Assembly: GCA_021817785.1 (NCBI GenBank)
Contig: JAKAFY010000012.1
Coordinates: 1 to 47,642 of the forward strand
Source of the DNA: a bacterium
GTDB lineage: Bacteria; Patescibacteriota; Microgenomatia; UBA10105; UBA927
Reading direction: 5' to 3'
Length of the DNA: 47,642 nucleotides
Shown here piece by piece: positions 16,915-25,261 of this stretch. The notes beneath the pieces were generated by a model. It was not told the origin of the DNA. It was given only the letters and a program-made list of their open reading frames with translations, and ran no database searches. The translations under genes and the position numbers were made by a program. Every line of letters begins with the position of its first letter. Position 1 is the stretch's first letter.

Positions 16915-18465
16915 TTATGGCCGGACAATCCCCAAACGGCCAAGCTGCTGCCACGTGTCCGCAGAAATGTTCTGCATACGCGTCCGACGGACATATAAAC
17001 AACCGGGTTTTCCTAAACTGAGAAACTGGACATACGTAGCGCGCACGTCTTCCGGAAGACGGTTATATGACGTCTGCAATGCCGGACAACTGTAGTACAC
17101 ATCCGGGGGTGTTTGAGAAAACATGGTAGCCCGTAATGCCTGGTATCGCGGTATCCCCGCTTCAACCGGTATATAAAGACTCATCGGGTAGGAGGACTGC
17201 CGATGCGATTCCCAATAAATAATGTCGTCCCACATATCCAGAAAGAGCGTGTCGGTCGGCCGGGAAATTAGACGGATAGCCTCGGCGTACTGTGTATATT
17301 TGGCATATTGACTGGCAAACTCGCTCTGTCGGTCTATCCGTTCCCAGACAAACGCCCGCGGTGAAAAAACCGCTCCCGCGGTAAAGACGGCAAACAGAAG
17401 AATCAACGCATTCCTAATCTGCGTATTTCGTATCGACGTCAAAAAAAGTACGGTGACCATGATAAACAGCGCATACCACAAAAGCAGGTGAAACGCGTCA
17501 AAATACATATGTCCCGGCGGCACTGTACGTATTCCGGAAAGCATCAGGACCACAAATAGGATGCCCGCCTGAATCAGGGATTTCCGCTCCCGCCACCAGC
17601 AAATAAACGCGGACCAAAATAACACGCCCAAACCGATTTCTATAAAGCGCAGATAACTCCATACCCCCGAAATAAATAGGGTGAGCGGGTACAAGAGGGA
17701 GCGCGCGAGCGAAGAAAACAGTGTTCCTCCCCCGATTACGGCGCCCGCCGCAGGCATATTGATCACCACTACCTGATAGAGGTATTCGCCCACGGGAAGA
17801 AATGCGAACGGCAGGAGAACAGTCGCGAGCGCGGTTGCCCCAGCCCAACGCGCCATATGAAGTTTCCGTTCCCGCCAAAGAAGGGACACCAGCAATACAA
17901 TTGCCACGGGCGCGTACGGTTCCCGCATCCATATGACGAAACTGCAGCTTATTGCGGCTATATAGAGGTCAGCCGGTGATATTTTTTTCAACCCGAACGA
18001 ATCCCACAGCACCCCGGCAAGATACACGACGGGATACACGATGAACGCCTCGCCGATGAACTGATATCCGTACATGTAAAATTTCGTTCCTTCATACAAC
18101 AGCAGAAATAACGCCGCAGACAATCCAAAACGCCACAACAAAAATATTCCCATACCCAACGCGTAGGCAGTCACAAAAAGCCGGTGATACAGCACGAGAT
18201 GATATATATCGGCAGGGTGCGTTATCTGCTGGATGGCGGCACTTATATATGCCAGCGTCGGCTGGTGATTAAAAAATATCTGGTTATATAATGTTTTTCC
18301 GGAATTGATGAAGTATCCGGCAGCATAGTTGATACATTCATCCCCGCATCCGAATGCGCCGATGCGCACATACAAGCGGAACGAAACGAAGGAAAAAATA
18401 CATAGGTATAGGACGGCAAGCAATGGAAATAACGGGAATTTTCCGTTATGTGGTATGCGTTTCAT
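16915..18465 (-). CDS. Multi-membrane GT-C-like glycosyltransferase
   Basis: 516 aa, CGDECINYAAGYFINSGKTLYNQIFFNHQPTLAYISAAIQ N-terminal GT-C-like loop, many TM segments. Confidence 0.75.
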   Translation of the reverse strand: MKRIPHNGKFPLFPLLAVLYLCIFSFVSFRLYVRIGAFGCGDECINYAAGYFINSGKTLYNQIFFNHQPTLAYISAAIQQITHPADIYHLVLYHRLFVTAYALGMGIFLLWRFGLSAALFLLLYEGTKFYMYGYQFIGEAFIVYPVVYLAGVLWDSFGLKKISPADLYIAAISCSFVIWMREPYAPVAIVLLVSLLWRERKLHMARWAGATALATVLLPFAFLPVGEYLYQVVVINMPAAGAVIGGGTLFSSLARSLLYPLTLFISGVWSYLRFIEIGLGVLFWSAFICWWRERKSLIQAGILFVVLMLSGIRTVPPGHMYFDAFHLLLWYALFIMVTVLFLTSIRNTQIRNALILLFAVFTAGAVFSPRAFVWERIDRQSEFASQYAKYTQYAEAIRLISRPTDTLFLDMWDDIIYWESHRQSSYPMSLYIPVEAGIPRYQALRATMFSQTPPDVYYSCPALQTSYNRLPEDVRATYVQFLSLGKPGCLYVRRTRMQNISADTWQQLGRLGIVRP

Positions 18466-18553
18466 AGAAAATAAAACGATGATGCTATACTACCCATAGC
18501 TTTTTTGTTCCGTATGCACTTCGCATAGTAGCATATTCGGTTATTGTATATTT

Positions 18554-18582
18554 TTTACAAGTGCGGACAGTTTTGATATAGT
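18554..18582 (+). promoter_or_regulatory. Candidate sigma70-type promoter for the plus-strand island: TTTACA-N17-TATAGT
   Basis: -35 TTTACA 18554-18559, 17-nt spacer, -10 TATAGT 18577-18582, 26 nt before ATG at 18609, in the divergent intergenic region. Confidence 0.6.
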
Positions 18583-18608
18583 ACGGCAGCGAATATTTAT
18601 AGCTCAGT

Positions 18609-19592
18609 ATGCGGACGCAAAAAAAAGACATTCTTATTACCGTTTCCTTAGTCGTCCATAACCAAGGAACTCTTCTTTCACACGCCGTCAAAGAAATCAC
18701 GGACACATTACGTAAAACATATCGTTTTTTTGAAATTCTCGTCATAGATAACGGCTCGACAGATCACACCTATCAAACCGTCAGTGAACTATTGCAACAC
18801 AATCATCATGTACGCGCCCTTATTTTATCGAAACAGTACGACGCTGAGATCGGATATATGGCTGTCCTGGACAACTGCATCGGGGACTTCGTTATACTTA
18901 TGGACATTGCATCAGACCCACCCGCCTTTATTCCTACACTTATACATACTGCTCAACGGGGGTACGATATCGTAAAGACTAAAAAATCCGAACGGGACAC
19001 TTCGCACAGAATGCCTCTACTCGAAAGGGTATATCGATCTCTCTATCGAAACATATTACATTACGAAGCGCCCACGGACACATCAGATTTTATAATATTT
19101 AGCAGACGCGCCGTCAATTCCCTCACGTTGTTTCGGAATAAACACAGATATCTCCACTACCTGAATTCAGTTATTGGATTCCCCCAGTGTACCCTTACTT
19201 ATACGCCACGTAAAAATAGATCATCGGACCGTCGCGTCAAAAACAATATAGCGGCAGCGTATCGATTTTTTGATATGATCATTTCCAATTCGACATTGCC
19301 CCTGCGTTTTGCTGCCTTTGTGGGAGTAACCGCAAGTTTTTTGAGTCTTTTATATCTTCTGTATACGCTCATTGTCGTTCTCGTAAAGAAAAAATTAGCC
19401 GAAGGGTGGCTCACAACTTCCGTATTAAATGCGAGTATGTTTTTCCTGCTTTTTATTATCCTGACGATTCTTTCCGAATATATCGACCGGATTATCCATG
19501 AAACGAAAGAACAACCAACGTATATCATCGCTGAAGAGCTTTCACAGGGAACAGTAGCGGATATAAAGCAACGGGTAAACGTACAGCGCTAA
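18609..19592 (+). CDS. GtrB/DPM1-like GT2 glycosyltransferase with two C-terminal TM segments; atypical DxD region
   Basis: LVVHNQGTLLSHAVKEI; ILVIDNGSTDHT; ILSKQYDAEIGY; FVILMDIASDPPAFIP; C-terminal hydrophobic pair. Confidence 0.8.
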   Translation: MRTQKKDILITVSLVVHNQGTLLSHAVKEITDTLRKTYRFFEILVIDNGSTDHTYQTVSELLQHNHHVRALILSKQYDAEIGYMAVLDNCIGDFVILMDIASDPPAFIPTLIHTAQRGYDIVKTKKSERDTSHRMPLLERVYRSLYRNILHYEAPTDTSDFIIFSRRAVNSLTLFRNKHRYLHYLNSVIGFPQCTLTYTPRKNRSSDRRVKNNIAAAYRFFDMIISNSTLPLRFAAFVGVTASFLSLLYLLYTLIVVLVKKKLAEGWLTTSVLNASMFFLLFIILTILSEYIDRIIHETKEQPTYIIAEELSQGTVADIKQRVNVQR

Positions 19593-19600
19593 CATAACGT

Positions 19601-20371
19601 ATGAAAACTGCCTTGATTGGCTACACCGGATTTGTCGGATCTCAACTCAGCACTCAATACGGATTTTCCGATGTATATAATTCAAAAAATATAGACAGTA
19701 TTCGCGATAAAACATATGACCTGATCGTCTGCGCGGCGGCTCCCGGTGCGAAGTGGCGTGCGAATATGTTTCCTTCCGAGGACATCGCCGCGATTCGGTC
19801 ACTTCTTAAGCATGTCGGACATGTCCGCGCCGAACTATGCATCCTTATCTCAACTGTCGACGTGTATCCTGATCCGGTAAACGTCACGGAACAAACGACC
19901 ATTTTGGCAGACCGATTACTTCCCTACGGGAAACACCGGTTATATCTTGAATCACAAATACAGCAAATATTTCCCAAGCATCTGATCGTCAGATTACCGG
20001 GATTATTCGGAACCGGTTTGAAAAAAAATTTTATATACGACCTCATACACAACAATACAGATCTCTTTCCCTCGCCGGAAAGCACATTTCAGTACTATCC
20101 CACAGCACGTCTTTGGCATGACATTGCACTGATGCGTGATCGGAAACTTTCTCTGGTGAATTTTGCGACGGAGCCCATCCGCGTTTCCGACCTTGTGCGC
20201 TACTGTTTATCCGCACCCCTCTCCAAACGCGTGAATTCCCCGCCCATACAGTATGATATGCATACGATATATGCCACGTTCTTTCATCGAAAAGGAAATT
20301 ATATATACTCTGCACGCCAACTGCTTCCGATGATAAAAACCTTTATCCTGAGGGAAAAAAATACCGCATGA
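19601..20371 (+). CDS. SDR-family NAD-dependent epimerase/reductase-like protein
   Basis: MKTALIGYTGFVGSQL Rossmann motif; LISTVDVYPDP; LPYGKHRLYLES (YxxxK); IVRLPGLFG. Confidence 0.75.
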   Translation: MKTALIGYTGFVGSQLSTQYGFSDVYNSKNIDSIRDKTYDLIVCAAAPGAKWRANMFPSEDIAAIRSLLKHVGHVRAELCILISTVDVYPDPVNVTEQTTILADRLLPYGKHRLYLESQIQQIFPKHLIVRLPGLFGTGLKKNFIYDLIHNNTDLFPSPESTFQYYPTARLWHDIALMRDRKLSLVNFATEPIRVSDLVRYCLSAPLSKRVNSPPIQYDMHTIYATFFHRKGNYIYSARQLLPMIKTFILREKNTA

Positions 20372-21186
20372 AACTCTCCATATCCAATCTTGCCTGGCGC
20401 AAAGAAGAACAAGACAAAGCGGCAGATATACTCGCACGTATGAATCTTCGGGGCATTGAAATCGCCCCTGCGGAAATTTGGGCCGATCCGTCCCGATTCG
20501 GACAGCTCTCCGTGTCATCACTCGCACGATATTGGTACAAATATCATATAGCAGTCGTTTCACTACAGGGGATATTGTTTGCCAAACCAGAATTCAATCT
20601 GTTCGGCGATTCCCAAATGCGACGGGATTTGTATTCGTATTGTACCCGCATGATACACCTCGCATGTTCGTTGGGCGCACGAATCATTGTATTCGGGTCT
20701 CCAAAAAACAAACAACGAGGCATAGTACCCTACGATGAAGCTGTTTCCATAGCAGGCGATTTCTTTACGAGGCTTGGAAACGTCGCAAAGGAGGACGGCG
20801 TATATATATGCCTTGAACCTACCCCGACGGTGTATCATACCGACTTTCTCACGACTACGAAAGAAACTTTGGATTTTTTACGCTCGGTACATCATCCGTA
20901 TATACGGTTGAACCTAGACACATCATCGCTCGCGCTTACAAAAGAACATATCCATGATGTTATTCGGCTCGCAGCACCCTATATAAAACATGTACATATA
21001 AGCGAAACAGATTTTGGCCCGATCAGACACGGACAAATTCCCCACAAAGAGGTTGCCAAAGCGCTTTGTGATATCGGATATTCAGATTGGCTCAACATAG
21101 AAATGATCCGTGCCGACGCAATGTCAAATATATCCGCTATCCGTTCCGCGATACAATATGTACAGACTGTATACAGCTCTCTATGA
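20368..21186 (+). CDS. Sugar phosphate isomerase/epimerase-like TIM barrel protein
   Basis: MKLSISNLAWRKEEQDKAADILARMNLRGIEIAPAEIW; ICLEPTPTVYHTDFLT; LNLDTSSLALTKEHIHDVI; IKHVHISETDFGPI; WLNIEM. Confidence 0.85.
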   Translation: MKLSISNLAWRKEEQDKAADILARMNLRGIEIAPAEIWADPSRFGQLSVSSLARYWYKYHIAVVSLQGILFAKPEFNLFGDSQMRRDLYSYCTRMIHLACSLGARIIVFGSPKNKQRGIVPYDEAVSIAGDFFTRLGNVAKEDGVYICLEPTPTVYHTDFLTTTKETLDFLRSVHHPYIRLNLDTSSLALTKEHIHDVIRLAAPYIKHVHISETDFGPIRHGQIPHKEVAKALCDIGYSDWLNIEMIRADAMSNISAIRSAIQYVQTVYSSL

Positions 21187-21971
21187 ATATACCTAAAACC
21201 TGGGACTTGCCTTCCTACACAATTGAAGAGTTCCAGTCCAAGCAGTCAACCTACTGCATCGTCATTCCCGTCGTAAACGAGGGAAAGGTGTTTACCAAAC
21301 AGGTGCGGATGATACATGAGAGGGTTCCGTATATTGATATTATTATCGTAGACGGAGGCAGCACCGACGGGTCAACGGCCGCCTCCAAACTCCGCGTTTC
21401 TGGCGTTTCAGCGCTTCTTGTCAAGCTGGGCAATGGCCGACTTAGCAGCCAGTTGCGTTTAGGATACGCATACGCACTTGTCCGCGGATACACCGGCATC
21501 ATCACCATAGACGGCAATGGAAAGGATGATCCGCGTGATATACAAAAATTTATCAAAGCCCTAGATGATGGATATGATTTTGTGCAGGGTTCACGGTTTA
21601 TCCATGGCGGAAAGGCCATCAACACACCGTTTGAACGCTGGTTTGCCATCCGTGCCATACACGCCCCGTTTATTTCTGCAGTTTCAGGGTTTCATTTCAC
21701 CGATACAACCAATGGATTTCGAGGATATTCCAGACGATTGCTAACGGACACGCGCATACAGCCGTTCAGAGGCATATTTGTTACGTATGAACTATTGGCA
21801 TACCTGTCTATCCGCGCTCCAAAAATCGGTCTGAAAACCATTGAAATACCGGTAACACGCAGATATCCGCCCGGCAAAGTACCGACGAAAATAGATGCAT
21901 GGGGGAAAATACATCTTATTTGGATTTTAGTATTAGCTGTCCTGGGCATGTACGATCCTTCAGAAAAATAA
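21183..21971 (+). CDS. GT2 family glycosyltransferase (DPM1-like)
   Basis: Likely start MNIPKTWDLPSYTIEEFQSKQSTYCIVIPVVNEG; IIIVDGGSTDGST; IITIDGNGKDDPRDI; NGFRGYSRRLL. Confidence 0.87.
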   Translation: MNIPKTWDLPSYTIEEFQSKQSTYCIVIPVVNEGKVFTKQVRMIHERVPYIDIIIVDGGSTDGSTAASKLRVSGVSALLVKLGNGRLSSQLRLGYAYALVRGYTGIITIDGNGKDDPRDIQKFIKALDDGYDFVQGSRFIHGGKAINTPFERWFAIRAIHAPFISAVSGFHFTDTTNGFRGYSRRLLTDTRIQPFRGIFVTYELLAYLSIRAPKIGLKTIEIPVTRRYPPGKVPTKIDAWGKIHLIWILVLAVLGMYDPSEK

Positions 21972-23057
21972 TCTGCTAAGAACCGCATATATATCGTAAA
22001 TATTGTCGATCTTTCCGCCCATGACGACGTGATGATTTTTGAGAGCATAGTCTTTTCTGAATAATATCGGCCGTCCATCATCGATTTCGTTTTCCATCAA
22101 AAGTGTTTTTGCTGCATACAGGGATGTTTTGTGAGAAATCGCTCCGAGACTTGGCATATATCGTTGTGCATCGTTTTTCATGTATAGAAAATTTGATGTT
22201 GGCGCACTATGCGATGTGAGTGATGAGGTATCAAAAAACGTATCGTGGGGTGTATATCGTACGTGCGTAAAACTGTAACATTTTCTTGCAGGAAACGGCA
22301 AAATGGAAAAAAACGGTCCGTCCATCACTGTTACTCCTATGTGTCGGAGCGCGTGCGGCACGTCTATCAGAGCGACTTCGGTATATTCGTACTTGAACGG
22401 CAGTTCAGGCATGCCTGACTGACGAAGGATTTTGTTTATACCGGCGTACGAACAATTAAACACATGCGTTGCTCGGACACGGTTTCCAGTGCCCATAGAT
22501 ATTTCCAAAAGCTTTCCATCCTGGTTAATCCCGATGACTTCCTGACGGAACCGCACCGTGATGGCGTTGTGTTTTAGCCGTCCGGCAAGAATCGCAACAA
22601 GTTTTTTGGCATCAAATACGGATTCTTCCACCTCAAATACCTGTTCGATCATGCGCGGATTAAATAATGCCCGGTACGCAGGGCTTGCAGGATGTAGCGG
22701 AATATCTACCCTCCGGCAGAAAGATATAAATTGGCTAGCTGTGGTCTGGGAGTTATGAGACGATATCGCATACAGTTTTGTAAACGTTCCATGAATACAA
22801 CCCGGAAAATCCCGGATAAATTTTTGATAATTTACGTGCGAACGCGATGCTGTGACGATGCTTCGCGGATAATGATATCCATTATGCACCCGTGCTTGAT
22901 TTATAAACGATGCTTCTGTAAACAATGTTGACGTTTTCTCCAAAACAACAATACGTTTAAAGTATCGTTTCAGAAACAACGCAATACAGACTCCATATAA
23001 CCCCCCACCAATTATGGCAACGTCATACGCAGGTGCTTTCATATTAGTTGTCGGCAT
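21960..23057 (-). CDS. FAD-dependent oxidoreductase (DAO family)
   Basis: YDVAIIGGGLYGVCIALFLKRYFKRIVVLEK dinucleotide-binding motif; INQARVHNGYHYPRS. Confidence 0.87.
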   Translation of the reverse strand: MPTTNMKAPAYDVAIIGGGLYGVCIALFLKRYFKRIVVLEKTSTLFTEASFINQARVHNGYHYPRSIVTASRSHVNYQKFIRDFPGCIHGTFTKLYAISSHNSQTTASQFISFCRRVDIPLHPASPAYRALFNPRMIEQVFEVEESVFDAKKLVAILAGRLKHNAITVRFRQEVIGINQDGKLLEISMGTGNRVRATHVFNCSYAGINKILRQSGMPELPFKYEYTEVALIDVPHALRHIGVTVMDGPFFSILPFPARKCYSFTHVRYTPHDTFFDTSSLTSHSAPTSNFLYMKNDAQRYMPSLGAISHKTSLYAAKTLLMENEIDDGRPILFRKDYALKNHHVVMGGKIDNIYDIYAVLSRLFF

Positions 23058-23069
23058 TTTGCCACACGA

Positions 23070-23098
23070 ACTGTATCATCACTTGTAAACAATCGCAA
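23070..23098 (-). promoter_or_regulatory. Candidate promoter for FAD oxidoreductase: TTGCGA-N17-TACAGT
   Basis: -35 at 23093-23098, -10 at 23070-23075 on minus strand; -10 ends 12 nt upstream of ATG at 23057. Confidence 0.4.
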
Positions 23099-23110
23099 AT
23101 TTGTTATAGT
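23083..23110 (+). promoter_or_regulatory. Candidate promoter for plus-strand GT-C gene: TTGTAA-N16-TATAGT
   Basis: -35 23083-23088, -10 23105-23110, 12 nt upstream of ATG at 23123. Confidence 0.5.
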
Positions 23111-23122
23111 CGATACGGCCGT

Positions 23123-25261
23123 ATGCATATACGTTTGAAATCCATTATCCGCTTCCTGTTGCCGTATATCCTCATTGTCATTCTGGGTATTGCCGGGACC
23201 GGATTGCTCACTGCGAGTGAAGGAGTGCATGGCTCCCCCTACGTCAATCAGCCGGGGAATATAAGTCCTATAGATGAAGGGGAGCAGCTTGAATGGGCAT
23301 ATCGTGTACTTCACGGGCAGGTTCCATATCGCGATTTCTGGATGCTGTATACACCATTACGCTCATACCTCATTGCCGGCTCTATGATGCTTTTCGGTCA
23401 GTCCATATTCGTGGAGCGCGTATATTTTGCCGCATTACCTCTTTTGGGATTTATCGCGCTATTTGCATTACTTCGGTATCTTACGCGTAATACCTATCTG
23501 TCTATCATCGTGACGATGCTCGCCATCTCCAGTCACAGCATCGGAGAACGCAACAGCGTATTTATCATGGCCATGTATGCGTTTGTCCGATCATTGTCCG
23601 GCATCGGAGAGGCAGGGTTACCCAAAAAATTCCGTGTGAACGGCAGGTTGCTACTCATAGCCGGCCTGTTGTCAGCACTTTCATTCTGGATGTCCCAGGA
23701 ATTCGGTATATATGCATTCATAGGATCCGCGGCAAGCTTATGTGTATTATGGTGTATCAATAAAACTCCCGTACGACAAATTTTCATTCATAGTAAAGCA
23801 TATATAGCCGGACTGCTGATCGGAATACTGCCGTATACAGGGTATTTAGTTATACAGGGAGCGTTCCCTTCTTTTGTTCGATTTGTATTCACTGACTTTT
23901 CCACTGGCCCTATTGCGACGTTGTGGTCGGAACCACTTCCGTCATTATTCATTTTGCCGGCAGATAGGTGGTTTACGCCGGGCGGATACCTCTATATGCC
24001 CACCATACAGTCTTACGCCCTGATTGCCGTACTCGTTATAACGATGGCGTTTTCACTCATATATGTCTGGAAGCATAAACATGCTACGTCGCTCTGGCCG
24101 GTGATAATTATTACGATGTTCGGATTGCCAAATCTGCGCGGCCTTCTGTATTCTCAGTCCGCAGATCGCCGCGCCGGATTGTATGTGTTTTTATTTCTTG
24201 TCGTAGCACTATATATGTATATCCTGCCGAAAATACGCAACACATTGGTTCCATTTGGGTATATCCTGATTGTCTGCGCTGTCACATTTTTTAGCTGGTA
24301 TGCAGTATCCATCAGCTCGCTCAACACATACGGCAATGAACTGGCGGATCTTTTATCCCTGAGACATAGGCCTCAGGGTATACTGCTCGACCAGCCGAGA
24401 GTAAATATACGCATGTATCCGACAACGATAGACAACGCGTATGGGAAATATATGGAGATAGTTCCAAACGAATCACGTGTAAAAGATCTGATGCAGGTGT
24501 TACAAATAGATGCTTCCCTAAAACATTCAATGCAAACAGATTATGATGCTTCGTTTCGTTCACTAGGAGACATGATACGATCGGTAAACCTGACGGAATC
24601 GCGCATCGCCCGTCACGATATGACGCTTCAAAACCAATTAGAACGCATCACTCATACAAGCGCGGATCTATCGGATACGACAAATTTTGCACTAACCAAT
24701 ATACGCGCCTATGTTCAAACTGAAAAACAATATCGTGATACATTATGGCAGGATTCAAGTTCCGACGATGGAGCATGGTTTCAAACGCAAAAACAATTAA
24801 AGGCAGCTTCAGAGGTACTGAGTATCCTCGAACAATTGAATCAATACTATGCGTATATAGAATCCAATGTGACCATGGCAGTAATGCAACAGGATGTACA
24901 GGCGGTGAGCGCGGATCTTCAAAACGCGGCGTTTTTAGCAACGGGGAGCGCAACGTATGCATACGGATATCCCCTGCCATCGGTCGCTCTTTTTATCGCG
25001 GACAGATTGAATCCGACCAAATTTTCCCCCATGCTTTCCAATATTTCTCTCAGTCAGCAGAGTGAAATGATAAAAGATCTTTCTTTACATATTCCATGTC
25101 ATCTCATTCAGTGGCGGACATTCGGAGACAAAACATTTACCACTACGGAATATTTACCACGGCTTGTGCAGTTTATAGACGGGGAGTTCAAACCCGCGTA
25201 TGGACTACATTCCTCACAAATGGAGCTCTCTTCGTGTCGGACAGAACATCTGTCACAATAG
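23123..25261 (+). CDS. Multi-membrane GT-C-like glycosyltransferase with large soluble helical insertion
   Basis: Likely start MHIRLKSIIRFLLPYILIVILGIAGTG; SPIDEGEQLEWAYRVLHGQVPYRDFWMLYTPLRSYL; C-terminal ALFIADRLNPTKFSP. Confidence 0.8.
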   Translation: MHIRLKSIIRFLLPYILIVILGIAGTGLLTASEGVHGSPYVNQPGNISPIDEGEQLEWAYRVLHGQVPYRDFWMLYTPLRSYLIAGSMMLFGQSIFVERVYFAALPLLGFIALFALLRYLTRNTYLSIIVTMLAISSHSIGERNSVFIMAMYAFVRSLSGIGEAGLPKKFRVNGRLLLIAGLLSALSFWMSQEFGIYAFIGSAASLCVLWCINKTPVRQIFIHSKAYIAGLLIGILPYTGYLVIQGAFPSFVRFVFTDFSTGPIATLWSEPLPSLFILPADRWFTPGGYLYMPTIQSYALIAVLVITMAFSLIYVWKHKHATSLWPVIIITMFGLPNLRGLLYSQSADRRAGLYVFLFLVVALYMYILPKIRNTLVPFGYILIVCAVTFFSWYAVSISSLNTYGNELADLLSLRHRPQGILLDQPRVNIRMYPTTIDNAYGKYMEIVPNESRVKDLMQVLQIDASLKHSMQTDYDASFRSLGDMIRSVNLTESRIARHDMTLQNQLERITHTSADLSDTTNFALTNIRAYVQTEKQYRDTLWQDSSSDDGAWFQTQKQLKAASEVLSILEQLNQYYAYIESNVTMAVMQQDVQAVSADLQNAAFLATGSATYAYGYPLPSVALFIADRLNPTKFSPMLSNISLSQQSEMIKDLSLHIPCHLIQWRTFGDKTFTTTEYLPRLVQFIDGEFKPAYGLHSSQMELSSCRTEHLSQ

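Noticed and set aside
18484-18506. Small inverted repeat GCTAT-ACTACCC-ATAGC followed by TTTTTT on the plus strand, terminator-like
   Set aside because: Only a 5-bp A/T-rich stem, and no plus-strand gene lies upstream to terminate; likely chance in a divergent intergenic region.
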